Below, one piece after another: positions 32,296 through 45,156 of a stretch of 64,000 nucleotides of DNA. The stretch is from Wurfbainia villosa. Its lineage: Eukaryota > Streptophyta > Magnoliopsida > Zingiberales > Zingiberaceae. The position numbers and the translations under genes were made by a program. Within the stretch, counting starts at the first letter, position 1, and each line of letters opens with the position of its first letter. The DNA lies in the NCBI GenBank assembly GCA_025175895.1, contig CM045988.1, positions 10,755,647-10,819,646 of the forward strand, read 5' to 3'. Below the pieces are notes generated by a model. That model made no database searches. It had not been told where the DNA came from and saw only the letters and a list, made by a program, of their open reading frames with translations.

Positions 32296-35190
32296 ATGAC
32301 TTTCAGTCCACTTATTTTGATACTAAAGGAAATAAACTTACTGTTCCCAAACAATGTTGATTGGAAAAGAATCTAGATGTTGTCTTATTTGCTAAGAAGT
32401 ACAAGTATACACACTTCAAAGAGTGTCCTCAAGCTATGGTTGCTCAAAAAGGTTTCTACTTCTAAGCCGAAAGGCTAGAAGAAGGAGAAACAAGGTGGAG
32501 CAAAGGTGGTAGGAGGATCTCAGGGAGGAGTAAAGAAGCCGAAAGGCAAGTACTTCACTTACTAGCAGACTGGACATAAGAAGAAGGATTGTCCCAATCC
32601 GAAGCAAGAGAAAAAGTATATCTTTTGGTCTAGTCGTTGAAACATGGTTAGCGGTGTTATCTACCGAACCTGGTGTGTAGATACGAGAGCCACTAATCAT
32701 GTCTGCAACACTTTGCAGGGGTTCAGCGACAACTAGCCAAAGGGGATATTACCATTTACTTGGGCAATGCCATGAAGATGGCGGCTATTGCAGTGGGAGA
32801 TATTTTATTTATCTTTTGAGAAAAATAAAGGTTTTGGTTCTTAAGAATTTCCTTTATGTACCCTTATTTAGAAAGAATTGATTTCGGTTTCTAAATAGTT
32901 TAGGGATGGATAATCTATTTCTTTTCATGACAGATTTGTTATAAAAGGAATAGGGACATTATCTATTCAGGTACATAAATAGGAAATTTATAACTTGAAC
33001 CACAAGCTCCCACGATGCAAATAGAAGTTATTGACTCATCTTCTAAGTCTAATAAGAGAAAAGAACCTTCGAAGATGAACCAAACATATCTTTGGGATCT
33101 TAGGCTTGGTCACATTAACCTAAGCAGAATTCAAAGGTTGAAAGCTGATGGACCTTTGGGTTCATTAGTGGTGGAGGATCTCCCAACCTACGAATCTTGC
33201 TTGGAGAGTAAGATGACCAAGAGGCCTTTTCAAGGCCAAGGGGTATAGATCCAAAGATGTGTTGGAATTGGTTCATTCTGATTCGTATGGTCCTATGTCT
33301 ATCCAGGCAAGAGGTAGTTTTGAATATTTTGTCTTTTTTATAGACAATTATTCAAGATAAGGATGACACTACGATCTGATCGTGGTGGTCAGAACCTCTT
33401 GGGAGAGTATAGGAACTACTTATCAGAGGTTGGGATTCAATCCCAATAGACTGCACCTGGCACACCCCAGCAGAACGGTGTAGCAGAGCGAAGGAATATG
33501 ACTCTTATGGAGATGGTTAGATCGATGATGAGTTATTCTGACTTGTTTTATAGTCCTAGAGATCAGAGGGTGATCGTTAACACGAATGCCAGATTTCTAG
33601 AGGAAGACTATGTGATAAGCCACAAGCCCAAGAGTAAAATTGTTTTGGAGGAGTTAAAAGGGAAGTCACTTCTTTAGTACCACCGGTACAAGAGGACATA
33701 CCACATGTCACTGCACCGCGTGTCACAGAGGATACACAGAAGATACCTCGTCGTAGTGGGAGGGTTGTTAGACAACCTCTTAGATTCATGTTTTTGGACA
33801 AATCTTCTGATTTGGTCCCTAGCAAACATGAACCTGATCCCTAGACATACGACGAGGCAATCCAAGATATAAATACAGCATCTTTGCAAAGTGCAATGAA
33901 TACTGAGATTGAATCTATGGATTCAAGTCAGGTCTGGGAGCTCTCATGCATTGCAGCTCATATGGATTATGAGGTGTGATAGATGGATGTCAAGGCACTT
34001 TCCTTAATGGAAGTCTTGAGGAAAACATCTATTTGAAGCAACTGTGAGGATTCATTGCTAAGGGCAAAGAGCGTATTGTATATAAGCTTAATCGGTCCGT
34101 TAATGGACTGAAGCAAGCTTTGAAGTCTTGGGACATCCGCTTTGAGGAAGAAAATCCAGTCTTATGGATTTATTCAAAGTTCGGATGGGTCTTGTGTATA
34201 TCAGAGATGTGACGGAAACGTAGTGGTATTTTTGTACTATACGTAGATGACATTTTGGTGGTTGGCGACAACATCGAAGTGTTATCAGACGTAAGGGTAT
34301 GGTTGTCCAAATAGCATGATATGAAGGACTTGGGAGAAGTGGGTCACAACCTTGGGGATCAAGGTTGTTGTGCTTATCCCAAGCTTCATACATAGACATG
34401 GTTTTGGATCGTTTTAGCATGCAATACTCCAAGAAGGGTTTTCTACCTTTCAGGTATGGAGTTCCTTTATCAAAGGAGATGTATCCTAGATCATCTGAGG
34501 AGATAGAGGAGATGAAGGCGGTCCCTTATGCTTCGGCAGTAGGAAGCCTCATGTATGCGATGCTCTGTACGAGACCAGATATCTGCTTTGCCGTGGGCAT
34601 GGTCAACAGATATCAAAGTAATCCAGGACAGGGATATTAGACTGCGGTAAAACATATATTGTAGTGCCTGAGAAGGACTAGGGATTATATGCTAGTTTAC
34701 TGTGCGGACCAATTACTCCCTGGGTTACACGGATTCGATTTCCAATCGATAGGGATAATGAAGTCTACCTCAGGGTTTGTGTTTACTTTGGGAGGTGGAG
34801 CCATAGTATGGAAGAGTGTCAAGCAGAAATGCGTGGTGGACTCTACCATGGAAGCTGACTGTATGGCAGCCTCTAAGGCGGCCAAAGAAGCTGGGTGGCT
34901 CAGGAATTTCCTAATGGACTTGGATGTGATTCCTGGTTTGCCCAGAACTATCACAATTTATTGTGATAATAATGGTGCAGTTGCAAACTCGAAGGAACCA
35001 CAAGCCCATAAGGCTAGTAAACACATAGAGTGCAAGTACCACCTGATACGAGAAATCGTAAAAGAGGTAGAAGTAAGCTGTCGCCTAGATTGCATCAGAG
35101 GATGACCTGGTAGACCCTTTCACTAAGGCCCTTCTAGCGAGAGCTTTGATAGGCATGTGGAGGGAAGGGGAATCAGATGTATGGCAGTAA
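32296..35190 (+). pseudogene. CopY-1 gag-pol, heavily decayed
   Basis: The ATG at 32296 opens MTFSPL. Gag is mostly deleted, going from the first 25 codons straight to the linker before the knuckle, whose cysteines are lost. Protease reads WCVDTRATNH (catalytic DTG changed to DTR). The integrase zinc region is open at 33063-33250 (LWDLRLGHINLSRIQ, CLESKMTKRPF). The integrase core and RT N-terminus are largely deleted (33350-33960). YVDD survives at about 34242. RNase H spans 34680-35100, with CDNNGAVANSKEP visible. More than twenty stops; not functional. Confidence 0.85.
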
Positions 35191-35214
35191 GAGGACAGCA
35201 TAGTCTTTTAGTAT

Positions 35215-35225
35215 AAGTGGGAGAT
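35215..35225 (+). other. Polypurine tract of CopY-1
   Basis: aagtgggagat directly before the 3' LTR; identical to that of CopY-0. Confidence 0.88.
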
Positions 35226-37629
35226 TGTTGGGATGTATACTGAAAGCCTAGCTCTTTTGTATGGACATCTTTATTTTGAAATAAGAATCACATGATCATT
35301 GTTTGCACGTTATATTTATATGTGTGCATATTGTCTAATATTTTACATTGTAGATAACATGGTGCCTGGGTGCGGCACAGAAGATCATGTTATCAGTCCC
35401 TTGTAGAATATAAGTAGAGGCTCACAACCAAGATGGTTTTGGACAAACCATTGGCATGGTTGTAGTGTAGCTTGGTATTGTTTTATCTTGAACATAGAGT
35501 TACACTAGTACACCTCGGTGTATTGAGCAGGACCGACATAGAGGTGATTCAATTTATTGCTGACTACATAATTGAATCGGACCTCGGATATTATATTGTA
35601 CATGCTCTTAATCCCGATATAATAACGGGCACATGTACTTAGTATTTATTTCTTTGATTTACCAGAGGGTGAGAGTTCTATGGATTAAATCAATATGCCC
35701 GGTAAGTTGGGAAGTGATATTATTTACATGGTGTGTCGTTGATTATAGGAGGAATCCGTGTCCTATATATTAGGTTGATGATGTCCCCTTGAGGAGCTCA
35801 TAAGGTTCATCATGTAAACCCTGCAGGTTGACTTAGTCAACATGATGATAAGGTTGAGTGGTACTACTCGAGGAGTTAGATGTTAATTAATTGATGGTCG
35901 ATAAATCAATTAATTGTGGACATTCGATATCTTAAATACGGGGAGATGGATGTACAAATAATATATGGAGCCCATATTAATTTATGGGGGTTGGTGAGGT
36001 AGTTCGATGATGATCCTCTAGTGGAATGGAACATCATTGATGGATCAAGTTTGTGTGGTTCCGATCCATCGGGTGGCCAAGACCCAACTCCTCCTCATGG
36101 TCCCTATCGTAGCCTTATATAAACCTCATGAAGTCTAGATCAAATGATGGAAAACAAATCTCTAGATCCGACGGTTAGGATTGAATCCCTAGAACCGACG
36201 TTTGAGATTAAATCTCTAGATCAGAGGTTGGTATTATTTCCTAGAACCGACGGTTGAGATTAAAACCCTAGAACCGACGGTGGAGATTAAACCAAGGCCT
36301 AAACCTAACTCTATATAAAAGGGAGAGGAAAGGTTGGATAAGGTGGGCGGCAAGAAAATTGGGAATTAGTTCCTATATTTTTGGCTACCTCATCAATAAC
36401 CAATTTTCTCCTAAGTTCTATATAAGGGAGCATGGGTTGGGCGGCAACTAAGTTTAATGAAGGGTTCATGATGGATGCTAAGGAAATTAGGGTTTTGCCT
36501 AGCATTACTTGGGCGGCAAGCAACCTCAAGGAGGAAACCCTAATTAGGGTTTTGGTTCCTTAGGTTGGGCGGCCAAGGTGGTGGAGCTAGAGGGGGCGGC
36601 AACCTATGGATGAGCTTGTCTTCTTCCTTGGAGGTGGCTAGCTCCTAGATCTCTCCTCTCCACCATGCTTAGGCGGCAAGAAACCTATGGAGGAAACCCT
36701 AATTGGATTAGGGTTTGGCTCTTTGGATTAGGCGGCTAGGTTTTGAAGTTATGGTTGGGCGGCAACTATAGGGGAAGGGCTCATCTTCTTCCTTCTAAGG
36801 GTTGGCCGGCCACTACCTTCTCTTCCTCTACCTTAGGCGGCAAGAAATCCAAAGGAAGCTTGGTTGGGCGGCTAGGGTTTGGAAGGTAAGGTAGGTGGCA
36901 ACTATAGGGGAAGTGTTCTTCTTCTTCCTAGGGTGTTGGCCGGTTCCTATCCTTTTTCCTATACCTTTGGTGGTGCCCAACCTATTCCTCTTTTCCCTTT
37001 GTTTTACCCTTGGCCGGCGGCACTACGAGCTAGGGTTTGTCCCTAGTTCGGTTGCTTGGTTGTTTCCATTATGTTCTCTCTATTCTTGGGGCTGGCGGCA
37101 TCAATCCTTTGTGGATTGGTGGTTGGCTCAAGCAAGAAGGGAAAGAGAGTTCTTCATTCTTTGGATTGAAGAAGATCTAAGAAGCTTCAACTTGTGGAGG
37201 ATCTTCGCCCACACGAAGTCTACAAGGAGGTTAGGACATACGATAGAAGATCAAGAGGTATAAAAGTTTTATAACTTTAATTTCAGATCTGAGCATGTTC
37301 TTATATATGATGATTATACATGTGTGTATATGAATATATATTGTATAATCATGGACCCCGAAGACAAACACAAAAACCGGCGATCCGTCCGTCGTCTCTT
37401 CCGCGGCTAACCGACTAGAAGAGTTGTGTTGCTTGAACAACTAGTTTGTTCAAGCGATCGCTCGAGTCGTTAGCACGACGACGAATTGGTTGTGCTTAGG
37501 AAACTCATCCCATCCGGATTAGTTTTCATTAGTGAAAATTTTAATCCGGGGACATGGGAGCCTATGAGCATTCCGAGAAATAGCACGGTTGCCAACAATT
37601 GGTATCAGAGCTTCTGGGCAATACCAACA
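35226..37629 (+). repeat. CopY-1 3' LTR
   Basis: TGTTGGGATG..ATACCAACA, 2404 bp, followed by the target duplication agggt. Confidence 0.92.
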
Positions 37630-38590
37630 AGGGTTTGGTTTATATTAAACGAATGAACCAAAGGTTGGTTCGGTTCGTTTTAACTTAAAAAAACCATCAT
37701 GGTTTGGTTTATTTTAACTTATCTTAATGGAGCGGGTTAACGGGCTTTATGGATATGATCCATTAACCATTAAGAGAATTAGTTCTCTATAAAATAGGGC
37801 TTAAACCCTAATCCAAGCACCCTAATTAGAGTTGCCGCCCAACCTAATTGTGCCGCCCCCTCCATCTTCTCTCCTAGTCGGCGCCAACCCTAGGTGTGTC
37901 GCCCTTTGTGCGCCGTCCAAGTCATTGCCGGCGACCAAGCTTCAGCCGGTGAACACTCCGGCGACCCTCCGGTGATCTCTTGTGGGTTCGGTGATAAGGT
38001 GAGCTCCACATCTCCTTTGGCCGGCCTCTAGTCCTCCACCAAAAGCTGTCCAGTTTTTCTGGACAGCTTGTTTCTTTGTTGTCGGAGCGTCGTTTGGACG
38101 ACGGTTAGTGCTCCGACAGCGGCTAACTTACCGGGGATTTGATCTCCGGTAATCCTCTGAGGTGGAGGACGAAGGATTCGTCAAACGGTTGACGAATACC
38201 TCTCCGGAGAAGCGAGTTTTGAGAACTCGTTTTAGGATCCGAATTTGGATTCGGATCGTGATCATCTCTCGATCACGTCATCTTCAACACGAGGCTAGTA
38301 ACCCGTACGAAGACGAAGCTCGTGACTTAGCGAAGTCATCCCGAGGAGCTCGGCGTGGATACGGATAGAGACGATTCTTACGAGGATCGTCCGGTTGATG
38401 TCGTTCGCTATCGTCATCTGAAGGTATAAGATAAATTTCCTTTTATTGCACCTTTAAATTTACGGTTATGTCTACACTTGTTGTAATATGCATGTGTTGT
38501 AATAAATATAGATTTATTATTTTTAATTGCTTCCGTGCTCATGTTTACGAAACATGATCGAACACACACAGTAGTCTTTGGAAACCCAAA
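37630..38590 (+). repeat. CopX-1 3' LTR, second part
   Basis: Resumes at agggtttggtttat, matching 12801-13785. The expected last bases (aaaca) and target duplication are missing at the junction with CopY-0 gag. Confidence 0.88.
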
Positions 38591-39369
38591 GAAAATAAAC
38601 TTCTTGGAATCAAATTATTTTGATTGGAAAGAAATTTGGATATTGTCTTAAGCTATAGAGGAGTACAAATTTGTACTCTTGAGGTCTTTCCTCCTAAGCC
38701 CATCGATGACTCGATGAAAAGGAGAAAGAGAGTTATAAGAAATGGATCAAGGCAGATGAGATGGCGCGGTATTACATTTTGGCATCTATGTCAAATGTGC
38801 TGCAACATCAGCATCAGGCCATGGACACGGCTTATGACATGATGCTCAATCTCAAGAAACTTTTGGACATCGAGTAGGAGGCGAGCGAGGAGGCTATGAG
38901 GAACTTGATGGCGACCACCATGATCGAGGAACACCGTCGGGATCATGTTCTCAAGATGATGGCTCATCTAAATGAGATGGAAGTCCTCGGCTGAGATCGA
39001 TGAAACCAGTCGATATCATTCTCGATCTCTGCTAGGAGTTTTGGCGATTCGCCTAACTACAACATGAATAAGAGGTTGTATTCGTTGGCAGAGCTTCTGA
39101 CAGAACTCCAGGCTGTAGAGGGGATTTTTCGTCAAAGCGCTGAAGCCATGGTTGCTCAGAAGGTTTCTTCTTCTAAACCGAAAGGGAAGAAGAAGAATAA
39201 GCAAGGTGGAGCAAATAAAGTGGCAGTAGGACCTCAGGCAGGAGTGAAGAAGCCGAAAGGCAAGTGCTTCACTTGCAAGCAGACTGGACATTGGAAGGCG
39301 GACTGTCCTAGCCGAAAGAACAAAGGTATATCTTCTTGTTTAGTTGTTGAAACATGTTTAGCGGTGTAA
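38591..39369 (+). pseudogene. CopY-0 gag, main part
   Basis: Continues from 11564 beyond CopX-1. Visible: a gag core in several frames (PPKPIDDS, KKWIKADEMARYYILASMSN, HQAMDTAYDMMLNLKKLL), then an open stretch 39064-39369 with NMNKRLYSLAELLTELQAVE, a Lys-rich linker and one CCHC knuckle, CFTCKQTGHWKADC. At least three stops and one frameshift break it. The gene would have encoded the particle protein of CopY. Confidence 0.83.
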
Positions 39370-42300
39370 TCTATCAGTACCTGGTGTGTAGATACAGGAG
39401 CCACTGATCATGTCTGCAATACTTTGCAGGGGTTCCAGGAAACCCGATGACTAGCTGAGGGAGAGATTATCGTCTTCATGGGCAATGCTTCAAAGGTGGC
39501 GGCTATTGCAATGGGAGATGTTTATTTATCTTTTGATAGGAATAAAGTTTTGGTTTTGAGAAATTGTCTTTATGTACCTACTTTTAGAAAGAATCTAATT
39601 TCAGTTTCTAAATTATTTCTGGATGGATATTCTGTTTCTTTTAATGACAAAGTTGTTATAAAAGGAATAGGAGATTATCTGATACAGTACATTGGTTGGC
39701 AATTTGTATACTCTTGAATCGAAAACTCCCACGATGCATATAGAAGTGAATAACTCATCTTCTAAGTCTAATAAGAGAAAAGAACCTTGAAAATGAACAG
39801 GACATATCTTTGGCACCTAAGACTTGGTCATATTAACTTTGAGTAGAATTCAAAGGTTGATAGGTGATGGACCCTTGGGTTCATTAGTGGTGGAGGATCT
39901 CCCAACCTGCGAATCTTGCTTGGAAGGTAAAATGACCAAGAGGCCTTTTAAGGCCAAGGGGTATAGAGCCAAAGATGTATTGGAATTGGTTCATTCGATT
40001 TTATGCGGTCCTATGTCTATCGGGCTAGAGGTGGCTTTGAATACTTTGTCTCTTTTATAGGCGATTATTCAAGGTATGGATACATTTACTTGATCTTGTA
40101 TGAGTCTGAATGCTTTGTGAGTTGAAAGAATTCAAGGCTGATGTGGAGAAGCAGTCAAGGTAAAGTATCAAGACACTGATCGATCGTGGTGGCAGTACCT
40201 CTTGGGAGAGTTTAGGAGTTACTTATCGGTGAGATTCAATCCCAATTGTCACTTTGGCACACCCAGTGAGAATGGTGTGGCGGAGCGAAGGAATATGACT
40301 CTTATGGAGATGATCAGATCGATGATGAGTTATTCTGAGTTACCTGATTCGTTCTAGGGGTTTTCTCTAGAAACGGCAACACACATTCTGAACTTGGTTC
40401 CATCTAAGTCAGTACCCTCTACTCCCACAGAATTATGGACTGGGTGAAAGCCTAGTCTAAGACATATTCGGATTTGGGGTAGTCCAGCACATGTGCTGAA
40501 GGGAGATGCTAGTAAGTTGGAATCTCGTACAGAAGTATGCTTGTTTGTTGGCTACCCTAAGGGAATGAAGGGTGGTTTATTCTATAGTCCTAGAGATCAG
40601 AAGGTGATCGTGAGTACGAATGCTAGATTTCTAGAGGAGGACTATATGATGAACCACAAGCCCACGAGTAGGATTGTTCTTGAGGAGTTGACAAGGGAAG
40701 TTCCGACTTCAGTACCACCGGTACAAGAGCAAATACCACAAATCACTGCACCGCGTGTCACAGAGCATACACAGGAGGCACCTCGTCGTAGTGGGAGGGT
40801 TGTTAGACAACCCGAGAGATTCATGTTCTTGGGAGAGTCTTCGGACTTAGTCCCTGGTAAACATGAACCTGATCCCTGGACATATGACAAGGCACTCCAA
40901 GATAGAGATGCGGTATCTTGGCAAAGAGTGATGAATTCAGAGATAGAATCTATGGATTCTAATCATGTCTGGGAGCTAGTAGAACCACCCGATGGTGTGA
41001 AAGCCATTAGATGCAAGTGGATCTACAAGTGAAAGAGAGGAGTAGACGGGAAGGTTGAGACCTTCTAAGCTAGGCTTGTTGCGAAAGGGTATACTCAGAA
41101 AGAGGGTATCGATTATGATGAGACCTTTTCGCCGGTAGCTATGCTTAAGTCTATCCAGATTCTCTTATCTATTGCTGCTCATTAGGATTATGAGATTTGA
41201 AAGATGGATGTCAAGACAGCTTTCCTTAATGGAAGTCTTGAGGAAAACATCTATATGAAGCAACCAGAGGGATTCATTGCAAAGGGCAAAGAGTATCTTG
41301 TATGAAAGATTAATCGGTCCATTTATGGATTGAAGCAAGCTTCTAGATCTTGGAACATCCGCTTTGAAGAGGTAATCCAGTCATATGGATTTATTCAAAG
41401 TCCGGATAAGCCTTGTGTATAAAAGAGATGTGATGGAAACGTAGTGGTATTTCTTGTACTATACGTAGATGACATTTTGTTAGTTGGCAACAATATCAGA
41501 GTGTTATCAGACGTAAGGGTATGGTTGTCCAAACAGTTTGATATGAAGGACTTGGGAGAAGTGGGACACATCCTTGGGATCAAGGTAATAAGGGATCGCA
41601 AGAAAAGGACGTTGTGCTTATCTCAAGCTTCATACATTGACACTATCCTTGCTCGTTTAAGCATGCAGAACTCCAAGAAAGGTTTTCTACCTTTTAGGCA
41701 TGGAGTACCTTTATCTAAAGAGATGTGTCCCAAAACATCAAAGGAGATAGAGGAGATGAAGGCGGTTCCTTATGCTTCGGCAGTAGGAAGCCTCATGTAT
41801 GCTATGCTATGTACGAGACTAGATATCTGCTTTACCGTGGGCATGGTTAGCAGATATCAGAGTAATCTTGGATAGAGACATTGGACTCCGGTAAAGCGTA
41901 TATTGAAGTACCTGAGAAGGACTAGGGATTATATGCTGGTTTACTGGGCAGATCAATTAGTCCCTGTGGGTTACACGGATTCTGATTTCCAATTAGATAG
42001 GGACAACAGTAAGTCTACCTCGGGGTTTGTGTTTACTTTTGGAGGTGGAGTCATAGTATTGAGGAGTGTCAAGCATAAATGCGTGGCGGACTCTACCATG
42101 GAAGCTGAGTATGTGGCAGCCTCTGAGGTAGCCAAAGAAGCTGTATGGCTCAGGAACTTCTTGATGGACTTGGATGTGATTCCTGGTTTGCCCAGAACTA
42201 TCACAATTTATTGTGATAACAGTGGTGTAGTTGCAAACTCGAAGGAACCACGAGCCCATAAGGCGAGTAAACACATAGAGCGCAAGTACCACCAGATACG

Positions 42301-42442
42301 AGAGATCGTAAAGCGAGGAAAAGTAGTTGTTGCCAAGATTGCATCAGAGGATAACCTGGCAGATCCATTCACTAAGGCCCTTCCAGCGAAAGCGTTTGAT
42401 AGACATGTGGAGGATATGGGGATCAGATGTATGGCAGTGTGA
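39370..42442 (+). pseudogene. CopY-0 pol (protease, integrase, RT, RNase H), broken
   Basis: Protease WCVDTGATDHV (DTG at 39391) and the LYVPTFRKNLISVSKLF tail. Integrase zinc region LWHLRLGHINLSR and CESCLEGKMTKRPF at 39810-39960. The integrase core is scrambled (40070-40490). An open piece, 40493-41032, spans the integrase C-terminus (FVGYPKGMKGGLFYSPRDQK) to the RT start (AIRCKWIYK). RT follows with TAFLNGSLEENIYMKQPEGF, YGLKQAS, YVDD at 41462-41473 and an open stretch 41444-41875. RNase H is open at 41903-42442, with YTDSDF, MEAEY and YCDNSG catalytic boxes, ending at a TGA just before the PPT. Confidence 0.87.
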
Positions 42443-42464
42443 TGACAGCATAGTCTTTTAGTAT

Positions 42465-42475
42465 AAGTGGGAGAT
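42465..42475 (+). other. Polypurine tract of CopY-0
   Basis: aagtgggagat immediately before the 3' LTR. Confidence 0.9.
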
Positions 42476-44568
42476 TGTTGGAATGTATACTGAAAGCCTA
42501 GCTCTTTTGCATGAACATTTTTATTTTGAAATAAGAATCACATAATAATTGTTTACACTTTAGATTTATTATATGTGCGCATATTGTCTAATACTTTACA
42601 TTGTAGATAACATGGTGCTTGGTGTGGCACGGAAGATCATATTATCAGTCCCTTGTAGAATATAAGTAGAGGCTCACAACCAAGATGGTTTTGGACAAAC
42701 CATTGGCATGGTTGTAGTGTAGCTTGGTATTGTTTCGTCTTGAATATAGAGTTACACTAGTACACTTAGGTGTATTGAGCAGGATCGACATAGAGGTGAT
42801 TCAATTTATTGCTGACTACATAATTGAATCGGACCTCGGATATTATGTTGTACATGCTCTTAATCCTGATATAATAACGAACACATGTACTTAGTATTTA
42901 TTTCTTTGATTTACCAATGAATGAGATTTATATGGATTAAATCAATATGCCCGGTAAGTTGGGAAATGATATTATTTACATGGTGTGTCGTTGATTATAG
43001 GAGGAAACCGTGTCCTATATATTAGGTTGATGATGTCCCCTTGAGGAGCTCATAAGGTTCATCATGTAAACCCTGCAGGTTAACTTAGTCAACATGATGA
43101 TAAGGTTGAGTGGTACTACTTGAGGAGTTAGATGTTAATTGATTAATGGTCAGTAAATCAATTAATTGACGGACATTCGATATCTTAAACACGGGGAGAT
43201 GGATTTACAAATAATGTATGGAGCCCATATTAATTTATGGGGGTTGGTGAGGTAATTCAATGATGATCCTCTAGTAGAATGGAACATTATTGATGGATCA
43301 AGTTTGTGTGGTTCCGATCCATCGGGTGGCCAAGATCCAACTCCTCCTCATGGTCCCTATCGTAGCCTAATATAAACCTCATGAAGCCTAGATCCAATGA
43401 TGGAAAACAAAACTCTAGATACGACGGTGGAGATTAAATCTCTAGATTCAACGGTTGAGATTAAATCTCTAGATCCGACGGTTGAGATTAAATCCCTAGA
43501 TCCGATGGTGGAGATTAAATCTTTAGATCCGACGGTTGAGATTAAATCTCTAGATCCGACGGTTGAGATTAAATCCCTAGATCCGACGGTTGAGATTAAA
43601 TCTCTAGATCCGACAATTGAGATTAAATCTTTAGATCCGACGGTTGAGAATAAATCCCTAGAACCAACGGTGGAGATTAAAAAAAGGCTTAAGCCTAACT
43701 CTATAAAAGGAGGCTTAAGGTGGGCGGCAAGAAAAGTAGTTGGTTGGTTTTTAGATTAGGGTTTTGCCTATCATAAGCTTGGGCGGCAAGAAACCCTAAG
43801 GAGGAAACCCTAAGGAGATTAGGGTAATGTTCTTTGGTTGGGCGGCTAGGGTTTGGAAGTGAAGGTGGGCGGCAACTATAGGAGAAGTGCTCTTCTTCTT
43901 CCTAAGGTGTGGCCGGCTCCTACCTCTTTCCCTCTACCTTGGTCGGCGCTCAACCTATTCCTCTTCTCCTATTCTTTTCCTCTTGGTCGGCGGCACAAAG
44001 GAGCTAGGGATTGTTCCCTTGTTCGGTTCCTTGGTTTGCCATCTTGTTCTCCTTTTCTTGGGGCCGGGGCATCAAGCCTTTGTGGCTTGGTGGTTGGCTC
44101 AAGCAAGAAGGGAAGGAGAATTCTTCTTTCTTTTGATTGAAGAAGATCTAGGAAGCTTCAACTTGTGGAGGATCTTCGCCCACACGAAGTCTACAAGGAG
44201 GTTAGGACATATGATAGAAGATCAAGAGGTATAAAAGTTTTACAAGTTTTATTATTGATCTTTGCATGTTCTTATTAATATGTTTATATGTGTTGATTAT
44301 ACATGTCTACATCCATATGTATTTGTATAATCATGGACCCCGAAGATAAACACAAAAACCGACGATCCGTCCGTCGTCTCTTCCGCGGCTAACCAACTAG
44401 AAGAGCTTAGTTGCTTGAACAACTAGTTTGTTCAAGCGATCGCTCAAGTCGTTAGCAAGATGACGAATTGGTTGTGCTTAGAAAACTCATCCCATCCGGA
44501 TTAGTTTTCATTAGTGAAAATTTTAATCTGGGGACATGGGAGCCAACGAGCCTCCGAGCATGCCATCA
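42476..44568 (+). repeat. CopY-0 3' LTR
   Basis: 2093 bp, TGTTGGAATG..GCCATCA; tandem 27-bp array at 43415-43684. Followed by target duplication cttgt. Confidence 0.93.
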
Positions 44569-44573
44569 CTTGT

Positions 44574-44994
44574 ATGGCAGAGATACTCCCGATAGATACA
44601 GTGGCTCATCGGGAGAGTGTATGATGTCCCTTTCACAAAACCATAGTTAGATGTTTAGACAACGCTCAATTGATAGCATGTTTTACGACACACAAGCGAA
44701 ACCGAAGTCCTAGAATCCCTTTTAAAGATCTCGCGGCAAGCTCCTTTGTTCCTCCGTGTGACACCGAACTAGAGTTTAGTCTACCGACAACCCTCGCAAT
44801 CGCAACCCTTAGATTTGACTTCTGAACAATTTCACCCACTAAACAAATCGGTACTCGAATCTCAGTCCCTATGGGATCGATAATCTTTTATTACTTGATG
44901 ACATTTGTGCACTTGCGGTCGTTAAGCGCGAGCGCACACTTCGAGTCCTCGACAGTCTCCATCACGAGGTTTGAGGTCGCGTTCGTGTGCATCA
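44574..44994 (+). repeat. Gyp-1 5' LTR, second part
   Basis: Resumes after CopY-0 with atggcagagat, matching right LTR 49208-49627; ends gtgtgcatca. Confidence 0.9.
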
Positions 44995-45000
44995 AATTTT

Positions 45001-45018
45001 TGGCACCGTTGCCGGGGA
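45001..45018 (+). other. Primer binding site of Gyp-1 (tRNA-Asp type)
   Basis: tggcaccgttgccgggga, six bases after the LTR end; one base off the tRNA-Asp-complementary site (TGGCGCC..) known in Athila-type elements. Confidence 0.85.
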
Positions 45019-45156
45019 CTGATTGATTTGATATCAAATCAAGAAGTGGATAATTGGATCGAACCTAGGATAGATTTACTTTTCTTATTTTTTTTATTTT
45101 ATTTTATTTTATTTCAGTTTTGTTTATTCAAATTTTCTTTCCTTATCTATAATTTT

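Larger units (their letters stand above)
28815..37629 (+). mobile_element. CopY-1: Ty1/copia element inserted in the CopX-1 3' LTR
   Basis: 8815 bp. LTRs 28815-31233 and 35226-37629, ends TG/CA (5' LTR end mutated to GA). Target duplication agggt is perfect at 28810-28814 and 37630-37634. PBS 31236-31247, with a second PBS-like copy inside the LTR at 31204-31215. PPT 35215-35225. The internal coding region is about 2.9 kb of heavily decayed gag-pol with large deletions, while the LTRs are nearly identical. That combination points to movement by another element's proteins. Confidence 0.92.
11565..38590 (+). mobile_element. CopX-1: Ty1/copia element inserted in CopY-0 gag
   Basis: 5' LTR 11565-13789 (2225 bp), PBS 13791-13802, leader 13803-15079, gag 15080-15206 plus 24055-24437, protease, integrase, RT and RNase H remains to about 27560, PPT about 27577-27587, 3' LTR 27588-28814 plus 37630-38590. 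TRG-2 splits gag and CopY-1 splits the 3' LTR. The left flank gtgat (11560-11564) would be the target duplication, but it is missing on the right. There the LTR ends gaaacccaaa and runs straight into CopY-0 gag, which suggests a small deletion at that junction. The LTRs are otherwise close to identical. Confidence 0.9.
8380..44568 (+). mobile_element. CopY-0: full-length Ty1/copia element inserted in the Gyp-1 5' LTR
   Basis: LTRs 8380-10473 (2094 bp) and 42476-44568 (2093 bp), ends TG/CA, target duplication cttgt perfect at 8375-8379 and 44569-44573. PBS 10477-10488, PPT 42465-42475. Its own internal sequence is 10474-11564 plus 38591-42475, encoding gag, protease, integrase, RT and RNase H in that order (copia order) with stops and a garbled integrase core. 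The remainder of the span is CopX-1. LTRs differ by scattered substitutions, for example actaaaag against actgaaag in the first 20 bases, so it is older than its nested guests. Confidence 0.92.
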
